Origin: Planctomycetota bacterium
GTDB lineage: Bacteria; Planctomycetota; Planctomycetia; Pirellulales; Pirellulaceae
Length of the DNA: 64,000 nucleotides
Direction: 5' to 3'
Assembly (NCBI GenBank): GCA_014381825.1
Contig: JACNKX010000106.1
Coordinates: forward strand, 116,325-180,324
Shown: piece after piece, positions 36,392-43,453 of the stretch
Layout of the letters: every line of letters starts with the position of its first letter
How positions within the stretch are numbered: the first letter of the stretch is position 1
The notes under the pieces: model-generated
Databases searched by the model: none
The model's input: the letters and a program-made list of their open reading frames with translations, nothing else
Told to the model about the DNA's origin: nothing
Position numbers and translations under genes: made by a program

Positions 36392-37654
36392 CTAGCCATC
36401 AATTCCGTCTTCCCAAAGTTTTAACACATACGTCAGGGCCGCCCCCCGATCCGTGATTTCGCCAAGCAGCTGTGCGTCGCGAGCAGCAGTCAGCAGCTTT
36501 CGATAAGACGATCCGGCGGGAATCGACAGCTCCATCAAATCATCTCCTGAAATCAGCGGCGGTGGATTCCATTCCGCCTGAGGTCGAGCGAGCGTTTGCC
36601 GACAGAACTGAATAGCATCGTCGGTTCCGTCGACAATTTGTGCGATCGCTCGGCAATAGCTCATCAACTCGTCGATGCGAGAAACGATCAACACACGTTG
36701 CAACTCGGGCCAAGCTACAGTTCGAGCCGTTCGAATCGTCGTCTCTTTGTTCAAACAAAGTAAGACGCCCTCGCGTTCCTCGTTCGAAAGCTTCCAACGA
36801 CGACAAATCGCCTCTGCAGAACGGTTGCTTTCGTCGGCAGATTGCACCGATCGAACCAGCACGGCAATCGCCACCGCGACGGATGGCTGGTCGAGGAGGT
36901 CGAGCGTCTCAAGCGTTTGCGTCCAAACTTCGTCTTGCAACGGCAGCTCGGGAAGCACTTCCTGAAGCAAACACGACTCTCGCAGCAGTTCAAGACCATG
37001 CCGCCGATTCGAATGCTGAAGCAACCGTCGCAGCTCGGCTGTAATTCGCTCGACGCTTACAACGCGTAACTCCTTCGAGTAGCGTTGAATGGCAAGCATC
37101 GTTTCACTTTCGATATCAAATCCAAGCGTCGTCGCAAATCGAACGGCTCTTAACATGCGCAGTTTGTCCTCAGCGAGCCGTTCATCGGGATTGCCAATGG
37201 CTCGAAGGACTTGCCGCTTTAGATCTTCTTGCCCGCCCACATAGTCGATTACTTCGCCAGACAGTGGATCGTAAAACAGGCCGTTGATCGTAAAATCTCG
37301 ACGCTTGGCATCTTCCCTCGCATCGCTGAATGCAACGCTATCGGGATGCCTGCCATCGCTATAAGTTGCGTCGCGGCGAAACGTCGCCACTTCGACTTGC
37401 CCCGCCTCTCGAGGTCCGAGAACGGTGATCACTCCAAACGCAGCACCAATAGGCAGCGTGCGGCGATTTCCGAAGACCTCGCGAACCTGAGCCGGTGTCG
37501 CATCGGTCGCGACATCGTAATCCTTGGGCTGTTTCCCAAGCAGCTCATCACGCACGCATCCGCCCGCCCACAGTGCTTCGTGTTTTGACGCGCGCAACTT
37601 GACCACGACTTGTTGGGCGAATTCGCGAGCTCTTCGGGGGTCGATAGATGTCAT
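36392..37654 (-). CDS. cca: CCA tRNA nucleotidyltransferase / poly(A) polymerase family
   Basis: A 420-residue class II nucleotidyltransferase that would add CCA (or poly(A)) to RNA 3' ends. The head has GGCVRD (31-36) and the metal-binding Asp45-x-Asp47 in KDYDVATDATP, followed by RRDATYSDGRHPDSV and RRDFTINGLFYDP. The tRNA-binding region has DERLAEDKLRMLRAVRFATTLGF. I see no C-terminal HD phosphohydrolase motif. Sequence alone cannot separate CCA-adding from poly(A)-adding activity; the length is near that of bacterial CCA enzymes. Divergent from the LRR lipoprotein gene. Confidence 0.87.
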   Translation of the reverse strand: MTSIDPRRAREFAQQVVVKLRASKHEALWAGGCVRDELLGKQPKDYDVATDATPAQVREVFGNRRTLPIGAAFGVITVLGPREAGQVEVATFRRDATYSDGRHPDSVAFSDAREDAKRRDFTINGLFYDPLSGEVIDYVGGQEDLKRQVLRAIGNPDERLAEDKLRMLRAVRFATTLGFDIESETMLAIQRYSKELRVVSVERITAELRRLLQHSNRRHGLELLRESCLLQEVLPELPLQDEVWTQTLETLDLLDQPSVAVAIAVLVRSVQSADESNRSAEAICRRWKLSNEEREGVLLCLNKETTIRTARTVAWPELQRVLIVSRIDELMSYCRAIAQIVDGTDDAIQFCRQTLARPQAEWNPPPLISGDDLMELSIPAGSSYRKLLTAARDAQLLGEITDRGAALTYVLKLWEDGIDG

Positions 37655-37822
37655 GTTGATCGGCTAAGCGTGGCACGAGGTCGCTGCATTGTAGAACGTA
37701 ACCCAAGTTCGTGTACTGGTTCCACAGACGCACCTAGCTGCTAGACTGCTGAACTGTCAACGATGTTCGGGAATTCACACCATTACCAAGTCATTTCACT
37801 CCGGCTTATAAGGAATTCCACC

Positions 37823-38947
37823 ATGTGGACCAGAGTACGATATGCGTCATTGTTTGCCTTCTCGATTGCGGTAATCGGATGCAATAATCCGGCACTAGAG
37901 AATGGCGTTCCCGCTCAGCAGGGAAGTAGAGGTGTCGAGGAAGTGCAAAAAGTCGAAGGAGACTCGGCTGATGTCATCGCGGCGTTGGAGCAAGTCGCAA
38001 CGAGCGTCAAAATCGACGGCGATGGTTTCGTCACAGAGGTCAACTTTCGCGACACGGCAATCGGCGACGACGTGCTTCAGCAACTCGCCAGCCTAGAACG
38101 CGTGCAGTCGTTGTTGCTAAACGATACCTCGATCACGGACGCCGGTCTGGAAGTCGTTGGAAAGATAAAGACTCTCCGCAATTTGGACCTACGCGGGTGC
38201 GGTGTCTCAAATAAAGGGATGACGTATCTCACCGAGTTGTCGAGCCTGCGAGCGTTGCGTCTTTCCGGGAGCAGTGGTGCGACGACCGTGGATGATGATG
38301 GGCTACAGTCGATCGCCGGATTGACCAGCCTGAAAGCGTTGGCGCTCGATTTCCTTTGGGTGAGCGAGGTCGGATTGGAGCATTTGGCCGGACTGAAAAA
38401 ACTGGAAGAGCTGTACCTGGCAAAGACCCTTGTTGGTGATGAAGCGTTGCCGTTGCTTAAGCAATTTCCGAAGTTGAAGAAGCTTCGAATCTCGCAGACA
38501 CAGGTGTCGAGCGCGGGAATGGAACACCTCGGACAACTGACGACGTTGGAAGATTTGGACCTGAGCGAGAACAGCCAGATCTTCGATGACGGCATGACGC
38601 ATTTGCGTACGCTTACTTCGCTGAAGCGACTCAACCTTTGGCGTGATGCGTTAACCGATGCCGGGATGGAACCGCTTGCCGGACTAACGAATCTGGAGTG
38701 GTTGAACGTGGACAATACCCAGCTATCGAATGCTGGACTTAAACACTTTCAGAAGATGCAAAAGCTCTCCTTCCTGCATTTGGGTTCGACGTCGATCTCC
38801 GATGCCGGGTTACCCGAACTGGAAGGATTGACGTCGCTGAAAGATTTGAAAGTCACTCGCACAGCTGTCAGCGACGAAGGCGTCGCCAAGTTGAAAGTGA
38901 AGTTGCCGAACACCGAGATTCAACTGAAGTATATTGAAGGCGAATGA
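37823..38947 (+). CDS. Leucine-rich-repeat lipoprotein
   Basis: A 374-residue lipoprotein with a lipobox (FSIAVIGC, Cys at about residue 19) and then ten or so leucine-rich repeats of about 24 residues with the pattern 'LxxLxxLxLxxTxVxDxGL' (for example LRNLDLRGCGVSNKGMTYL and LKRLNLWRDALTDAGMEPL). The Asp-x-Gly-Leu/Met turn is typical of planctomycete LRR proteins. The start at 37823 follows AAGGAATTCCACC; an earlier in-frame ATG at 37763 lacks a ribosome site and would bury the lipobox. Likely anchored in an envelope membrane and used in protein-protein contact. Confidence 0.88.
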   Translation: MWTRVRYASLFAFSIAVIGCNNPALENGVPAQQGSRGVEEVQKVEGDSADVIAALEQVATSVKIDGDGFVTEVNFRDTAIGDDVLQQLASLERVQSLLLNDTSITDAGLEVVGKIKTLRNLDLRGCGVSNKGMTYLTELSSLRALRLSGSSGATTVDDDGLQSIAGLTSLKALALDFLWVSEVGLEHLAGLKKLEELYLAKTLVGDEALPLLKQFPKLKKLRISQTQVSSAGMEHLGQLTTLEDLDLSENSQIFDDGMTHLRTLTSLKRLNLWRDALTDAGMEPLAGLTNLEWLNVDNTQLSNAGLKHFQKMQKLSFLHLGSTSISDAGLPELEGLTSLKDLKVTRTAVSDEGVAKLKVKLPNTEIQLKYIEGE

Positions 38948-38950
38948 CTC

Positions 38951-38993
38951 AAAAAAGCGAGGCAAAGAACGCAGATCGTTCTTCGCCTCGCTT
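38951..38993 (-). terminator. Rho-independent terminator of the Gfo/Idh/MocA gene
   Basis: A 16-pair stem with one mismatch: AAGCGAGGC (38955-38963) pairs with GCCTCGCTT (38985-38993), and AAGAACG (38965-38971) with CGTTCTT (38977-38983), leaving a 5-base loop. The A-run at 38951-38956 gives a U-tract after the hairpin on the minus strand, so it ends transcription from the gene at 39026. It also lies 7 bases after the LRR gene stop and may protect that transcript's 3' end. Confidence 0.85.
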
Positions 38994-39025
38994 GGCGTCT
39001 TCATGGCAAATGGTTGAAATCGCTG

Positions 39026-40342
39026 CTAGGCGACTTCCCAACCGGCACGATATTCTTTGCGGATATATTTATCCGCCTCCGGGCAATTCGTCGCCTTCAA
39101 GGACTTGGCGTCCCATTCGAGAGCTTGCCCAACTCGGTACGCTACGTTCCCGAGAAGAACGGCTTCGGATAACGCTCCCGAGTAATCAAAGTTGCATGTC
39201 GTTGGCGAACCATCTTTGCAAGCTTTGATCCATTCTGCGTGATGGCCAATCGACCTCTCGATCGTCGGTTCGGGCGGCGTGAACCCGGCGAACTTCTCTT
39301 GCGGGAAGAAGCGATAGCTGCCGTAGTCCGCAAACATCATGCCTTCGCTGCCGATAAACATGACGCCTGAATTCGGAACTCGCTCGCCTTTGATTTCCTT
39401 AGGAACCATATCACCGTCGTACCAAGTCAGGTTCAGCGGGACCAAACCATCGCGTTCACCGTACTTGTATCGAACAGTTAAGCCATTCGGACAAGTCTCA
39501 GGATGAACATCCGGGCCTTCCGCTTCGCAGTGCGTCGGATGACGCAGCTTCAGCGCCCAGAATGGCAAGTCCATGTAATGACATCCCATGTCGCCGAGCG
39601 TTCCTTGGCCAAAGTCCCACCAGCGCCGCCACTGTGCGGGATGATAGCGACCTGGCGAGTAGGGACGTTCGGGCGCTGGACCAAGCCAAAGATCCCAGCT
39701 CAATGTCGCTGGCGGAGCTTCGCCAACTTCGGGCCGCTCGCCACCGCCCCAGCCTTTGCCGACCCAAACGTGAACGTCCGTCACGTCGCCGATCGCGCCA
39801 GCTTGGATGATCTCGACGACTTTGCGATAGTTCTCGCCAGCGTGGATTTGTGTGCCAAGCTGAGTCGCAACCCCATGCTCTTTCGCAGCCTCGGCGACCA
39901 AGCGCGCTTCATGCACTGTGTGCGTGAGAGGCTTCTCACAATAGGTATGCAAACCTTTGCGAATCGCTCGAATCGAGGTTGGTGCGTGGGTATGATCGGC
40001 CGTTGCGACGACAACCGCGTCGATCTTGTCGGCTTCCTTCTCGAGCATCTCGCGCGAGTCGGCATAAGTTCGGGCGTCAGGGAACTTCTCGACTGCCCGG
40101 TCGAGGTAGTTCTTATCAATGTCACAAAGCACCGTGATGGCTTCGCCCTGTACTCCTTGGATATCAGCTGCCGCGCGATTCGCGGTTCCGACGCAAGCGA
40201 TGTTCAGCTTCTCGTTTGCCGAAACCGAATCCTGAGCGGCAAGCTCGCTCCACACTCCGCCAGCTGCGGTCGCCGCGCTGGCCGCCGCAGTTGTCTTCAA
40301 AAAGTCGCGTCGATTGTAATTAGGCCGACTTGGCATATTCAT
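39026..40342 (-). CDS. Gfo/Idh/MocA family oxidoreductase, Tat-exported
   Basis: A 438-residue NAD(P)-dependent oxidoreductase-like protein. It has a twin-arginine signal (YNRRDFLKTTAAASAATAAGG), a Rossmann segment (KLNIACVGTANRAAADIQGV) and the conserved EKPLTHTVHEARLV motif with the catalytic Lys of the family. The substrate domain contains GKGWGGGERP, DFGQGTLGDMGCHYMDLPFWAL and YKYGERDGLVPLNLTWYDGD. Tat-exported members with this form are highly expanded in planctomycetes and are thought to act on sugars from polysaccharides. Single-gene unit closed by the terminator at 38951. ATG 40342 and ATG 40336 are both possible. Confidence 0.9.
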   Translation of the reverse strand: MNMPSRPNYNRRDFLKTTAAASAATAAGGVWSELAAQDSVSANEKLNIACVGTANRAAADIQGVQGEAITVLCDIDKNYLDRAVEKFPDARTYADSREMLEKEADKIDAVVVATADHTHAPTSIRAIRKGLHTYCEKPLTHTVHEARLVAEAAKEHGVATQLGTQIHAGENYRKVVEIIQAGAIGDVTDVHVWVGKGWGGGERPEVGEAPPATLSWDLWLGPAPERPYSPGRYHPAQWRRWWDFGQGTLGDMGCHYMDLPFWALKLRHPTHCEAEGPDVHPETCPNGLTVRYKYGERDGLVPLNLTWYDGDMVPKEIKGERVPNSGVMFIGSEGMMFADYGSYRFFPQEKFAGFTPPEPTIERSIGHHAEWIKACKDGSPTTCNFDYSGALSEAVLLGNVAYRVGQALEWDAKSLKATNCPEADKYIRKEYRAGWEVA

Positions 40343-40582
40343 GCTCCAGATTCAGTCAAAGGAGGGTAAATGGGTGATCGATCAGCGCATTGAATATGAC
40401 TAATACGCCCCAAGAACTCAATAAGCATCCGCTAGCATACGGCGAATTCGACCTTGGAGCACCAGATCGATCCGAGTAGACTCCCGCGTTCATTTCTCAG
40501 CAGCTGGATGCACAGTCTTGGGTACTGACTGCTTTAATTGCACTCGGCGATCTCGTCATTCAGGCGGGAAGGAGTTGCTCCG

Positions 40583-41275
40583 ATGAAGGGTTTCGCTTTA
40601 ATTGCTGCCACGCTGGTATTGAGCACTGGGTGCCGCGCGCCGATGCCAAACTGGAACATATTCGGTCCCTATGGAGCGACGCGCGTGCCACCGCCGCCGA
40701 CGGGCGGATACGGCACGCCGCAACCCTACTACGCCCCAGGCACAACGATCGTGCCGCCAACAACCTCGCCGACTTCGGCTCCCGTAGGAACAGGCTTTCG
40801 CCCTGCACAGTCCAATCGATGGTCCAATATCGTTGATCCCGTAATCGGCCCTGTCGCAAAGACTAACACATGGGGGCCAACTCGACCTGCGAGTTCCAAT
40901 GCGCGGGTAGTCGATTTGCGAGATGTGGATGTGGCTTTAGCAAGCCATGAATCGGCAGCCCCAACCGCAGCAGCGACCGTTGTCGTGGAACGGGACGGCC
41001 CGATTCGAATCTTGGGGCCGGAGTCTTCACCGTCGTTCTATTCCACATCTGCCACCGAGCCGCCGCGTTTGCGTGGCATGGTCGTCAATGATCTGACTCG
41101 CGCGGCTGAACCGCGAGCTTTCAATCCATCAGGTCGCGTGATCGACATCTCGCAATTGCCGGATGCACCAGTCACCGCGAGTTCGACCAGAACCCAATCT
41201 TCGTCGAGTGATGCAACCGTCATCGATGGCGGTTGGAAATCGAGGACGACAACATTACGCGTTTCCGGCACATAA
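40583..41275 (+). CDS. Small proline-rich lipoprotein, hypothetical
   Basis: A 230-residue protein I cannot assign. ATG 40583 follows GGGAAGGAG and gives MKGFALIAATLVLSTGC, a lipoprotein signal with Cys17 at the lipobox. The rest is low in predicted structure: a Pro/Gly/Tyr stretch (PPPPTGGYGTPQPYYAPG), many Ser/Thr, and repeated VIDISQL, VVDLRDVDV and ATVIDGGW patterns. Such lipoproteins occur as surface or stalk-related components. An in-frame start at 40538 is possible but would push the signal peptide inward. It lies 60 bases before the SecA-like gene. Confidence 0.7.
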   Translation: MKGFALIAATLVLSTGCRAPMPNWNIFGPYGATRVPPPPTGGYGTPQPYYAPGTTIVPPTTSPTSAPVGTGFRPAQSNRWSNIVDPVIGPVAKTNTWGPTRPASSNARVVDLRDVDVALASHESAAPTAAATVVVERDGPIRILGPESSPSFYSTSATEPPRLRGMVVNDLTRAAEPRAFNPSGRVIDISQLPDAPVTASSTRTQSSSSDATVIDGGWKSRTTTLRVSGT

Positions 41276-41306
41276 TTCTCGGCAAATGGTATTCTCGGCA
41301 AATGGT
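41275..41306. repeat. Tandem 16-base duplication
   Basis: ATTCTCGGCAAATGGT occurs twice in a row (41275-41290 and 41291-41306), directly after the lipoprotein stop and before the SecA-like start at 41336. It is probably a recent slippage or duplication and does not change either protein. Confidence 0.8.
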
Positions 41307-41335
41307 GACCCGACTTCGAGCGGAGAACGGTTCTC

Positions 41336-43291
41336 GTGCTAGGCTTATCAACGCGGCTGGCCTCGTGGACGAGGCTCCTGCCTGCAATCGGCAGTAACGC
41401 AGCATCCCGTCGTTGGTCAGGGGTGTTAGCTCAAATCAATTCGCTCGCCCCCGCACTTGAACAGTTGCAGGATGATGAACTTCGGCGCAAGAGCCTCTCG
41501 CTGCGATATCGGGCGCTCAGCGGCGAGTCGCATCTGGATCTGCTCCCCGAAGCATTCGCTTTGATGCGTGAAGCGGCGCGACGCACGCTCGACATGCGGC
41601 ATTTCGACGTTCAGATTATCGGTGGCATTGCGTTGTGCCACGGCGCCATATCCGAGATGCAAACCGGCGAAGGCAAGACGCTGACCGCCACGCTTCCCCT
41701 TTACCTTTCGGCATTGGAAGACAAAGGGGCCCATCTGGCGACGGCCAACGACTATCTGGCCGAGCGAGATGCTTCGATCATGCGGCCGGCTTATGAGTTG
41801 CTTGGGATGAACGTCGGAGTTGTGAAGTCAGCAACCGCTCGATCGCAGCGACAGAAGGCCTATCGCTGTGACATTACGTATGCGGCTTCTCGCGAGTTTG
41901 GATTCGACTTTCTGCGGGATCGCTTGTTACTCGGAACGCAGGGCCAGACGAGTCGCAACTTGCTGGGCGCAATGCTAGGTCAACGCAGCGCCGGCAGTGG
42001 GACCGATCCGGTGCAACGCGACCTGCATTTTATCCTCGTCGATGAAGCCGACAGCATTCTGATCGATGAAGCTCGTACGCCGCTGATCGTCAGTACGCTT
42101 CCAGGGAATTCGGAAGACGCCGCCACCGCGCTCTATCGATGGGCCGCGACGGTGACAGAAGCATTCGATGAAACCATCGACTACGAGTACGATCACAAGG
42201 AACGAAGCGTCACGCTACGCCCGCCGGGACGCCGCAAAGTTCGCGAATTGCAAAAGCCGGACGAGTTGGACGTCGTCGCCATGTTCGATATCTACGAACA
42301 CGTGGAGCGAGCGATTAAAGTTGATCGCGAGTTCTTTCTCGACCGAAACTACATCGTGCGCGACGACGAAATCGTCATCGTCGACGAAAACACTGGTCGA
42401 CTGGCGGAGGGTCGCAAGTGGCGGGATGGGATCCATCAAGCCATCGAAGCTCGCGAAGGCATCACGGTTAGCGTCAAGACTGGCGAGGCGGCCCGTGTCA
42501 CTGTGCAAGACTTCTACTTGCGATACGATCGTTTGTGCGGCATGACCGGCACGGCGGCAACCTCGCGGCGCGAGTTGAAGCGAATCTATCAGGCACCGGT
42601 ATACGTCATACCAACGAACCGGCCACCGCTTCGAGAGTGCTGGACGGATCGTGTCTTCGGCACAAGTGGCGAAAAGTGGCAGGCGATAGTCGCTGAGGTC
42701 GCGGAACAGCATGCTCTGCGCCGACCAATTCTCATCGGTACGCGTTCGATCGATAATTCAGAGCTTCTATCGGGCCTGTTGTCCGAAGCCGGTATCAAGC
42801 ACAACGTGTTGAATGCCCGACGGCACGCAGAAGAGGCAAAGATAGTCGCGATCGCCGGCGAACTCGGCAAAGTCACGGTCGCCACCAACATGGCCGGTCG
42901 TGGCACCGACATCAAACTCGGTGATGGCGTTCACGAGTTAGGCGGTCTACACGTGATTTGCACCGAACTGCACGAGTCAGCACGAATCGATCGACAGCTG
43001 ATCGGGCGTTGTGCACGTCAAGGCGATCCTGGTTCGTTTCGTCAGTTTATGTCGTTGGATGACGATGTCATTCGATCCGGATTGGGGCCGCGCGCCGCAG
43101 CTAGCTACCGGCGAATCGGCACTGCCTCACCGGGCAACTGCGATAACTTCTCCGGTGCGTTGCGAGCAGCTCAAACGAAGGTCGATGGCCAGCACTATCG
43201 ACAACGACGCCTGCTCCTCTACCACGAAAAAGAACGCCGTAAGACTCAACTTCAAATGGGACAGGATCCCTACCTCGACGCCACGAGCTGA
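41336..43291 (+). CDS. Short SecA-like DEAD motor ATPase
   Basis: A 651-residue protein of the SecA family, shorter than canonical SecA (about 900). Both motor domains are present: Walker A QTGEGKT (Lys114), LATANDYLAERDA, DEAD-type VDEADSILIDEARTPLIVS (Asp236), the crosslinking-domain-type region (YEYDHKERSVTL), MTGTAATS, NMAGRGTDIKLG and HESARIDRQLIGRCARQGDPG (motif VI). The protein stops soon after motif VI, within what would be the helical scaffold domain (YHEKERRKTQLQMGQDPYLD), so the wing, 2HF and zinc-binding C-terminus are absent. It starts at GTG 41336. It lies between a lipoprotein and a secreted metallopeptidase, and is probably an accessory translocation ATPase with a specialised substrate set rather than the housekeeping SecA. 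Confidence 0.87.
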   Translation: MLGLSTRLASWTRLLPAIGSNAASRRWSGVLAQINSLAPALEQLQDDELRRKSLSLRYRALSGESHLDLLPEAFALMREAARRTLDMRHFDVQIIGGIALCHGAISEMQTGEGKTLTATLPLYLSALEDKGAHLATANDYLAERDASIMRPAYELLGMNVGVVKSATARSQRQKAYRCDITYAASREFGFDFLRDRLLLGTQGQTSRNLLGAMLGQRSAGSGTDPVQRDLHFILVDEADSILIDEARTPLIVSTLPGNSEDAATALYRWAATVTEAFDETIDYEYDHKERSVTLRPPGRRKVRELQKPDELDVVAMFDIYEHVERAIKVDREFFLDRNYIVRDDEIVIVDENTGRLAEGRKWRDGIHQAIEAREGITVSVKTGEAARVTVQDFYLRYDRLCGMTGTAATSRRELKRIYQAPVYVIPTNRPPLRECWTDRVFGTSGEKWQAIVAEVAEQHALRRPILIGTRSIDNSELLSGLLSEAGIKHNVLNARRHAEEAKIVAIAGELGKVTVATNMAGRGTDIKLGDGVHELGGLHVICTELHESARIDRQLIGRCARQGDPGSFRQFMSLDDDVIRSGLGPRAAASYRRIGTASPGNCDNFSGALRAAQTKVDGQHYRQRRLLLYHEKERRKTQLQMGQDPYLDATS

Positions 43292-43453
43292 GGCTGATTG
43301 TTGGCGTATACCGCGATTCAAGCGAGTTGCTCTGGAATCGAAACTCGACGAAATCGGCAGGCCCGCAAATTCGTTCACGCGCTGCTGATCATGGTGTAAG
43401 GTGTATTGGGCCAACCGTTTTTGTACCCGCCCTCCGCGCCCAAGGCATCGTCG

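Noticed and set aside
43406..43453. TTG 43406 as the peptidase start
   Set aside because: ATG 43454 gives a normal N-terminus just before the LEPR-XLL motif.
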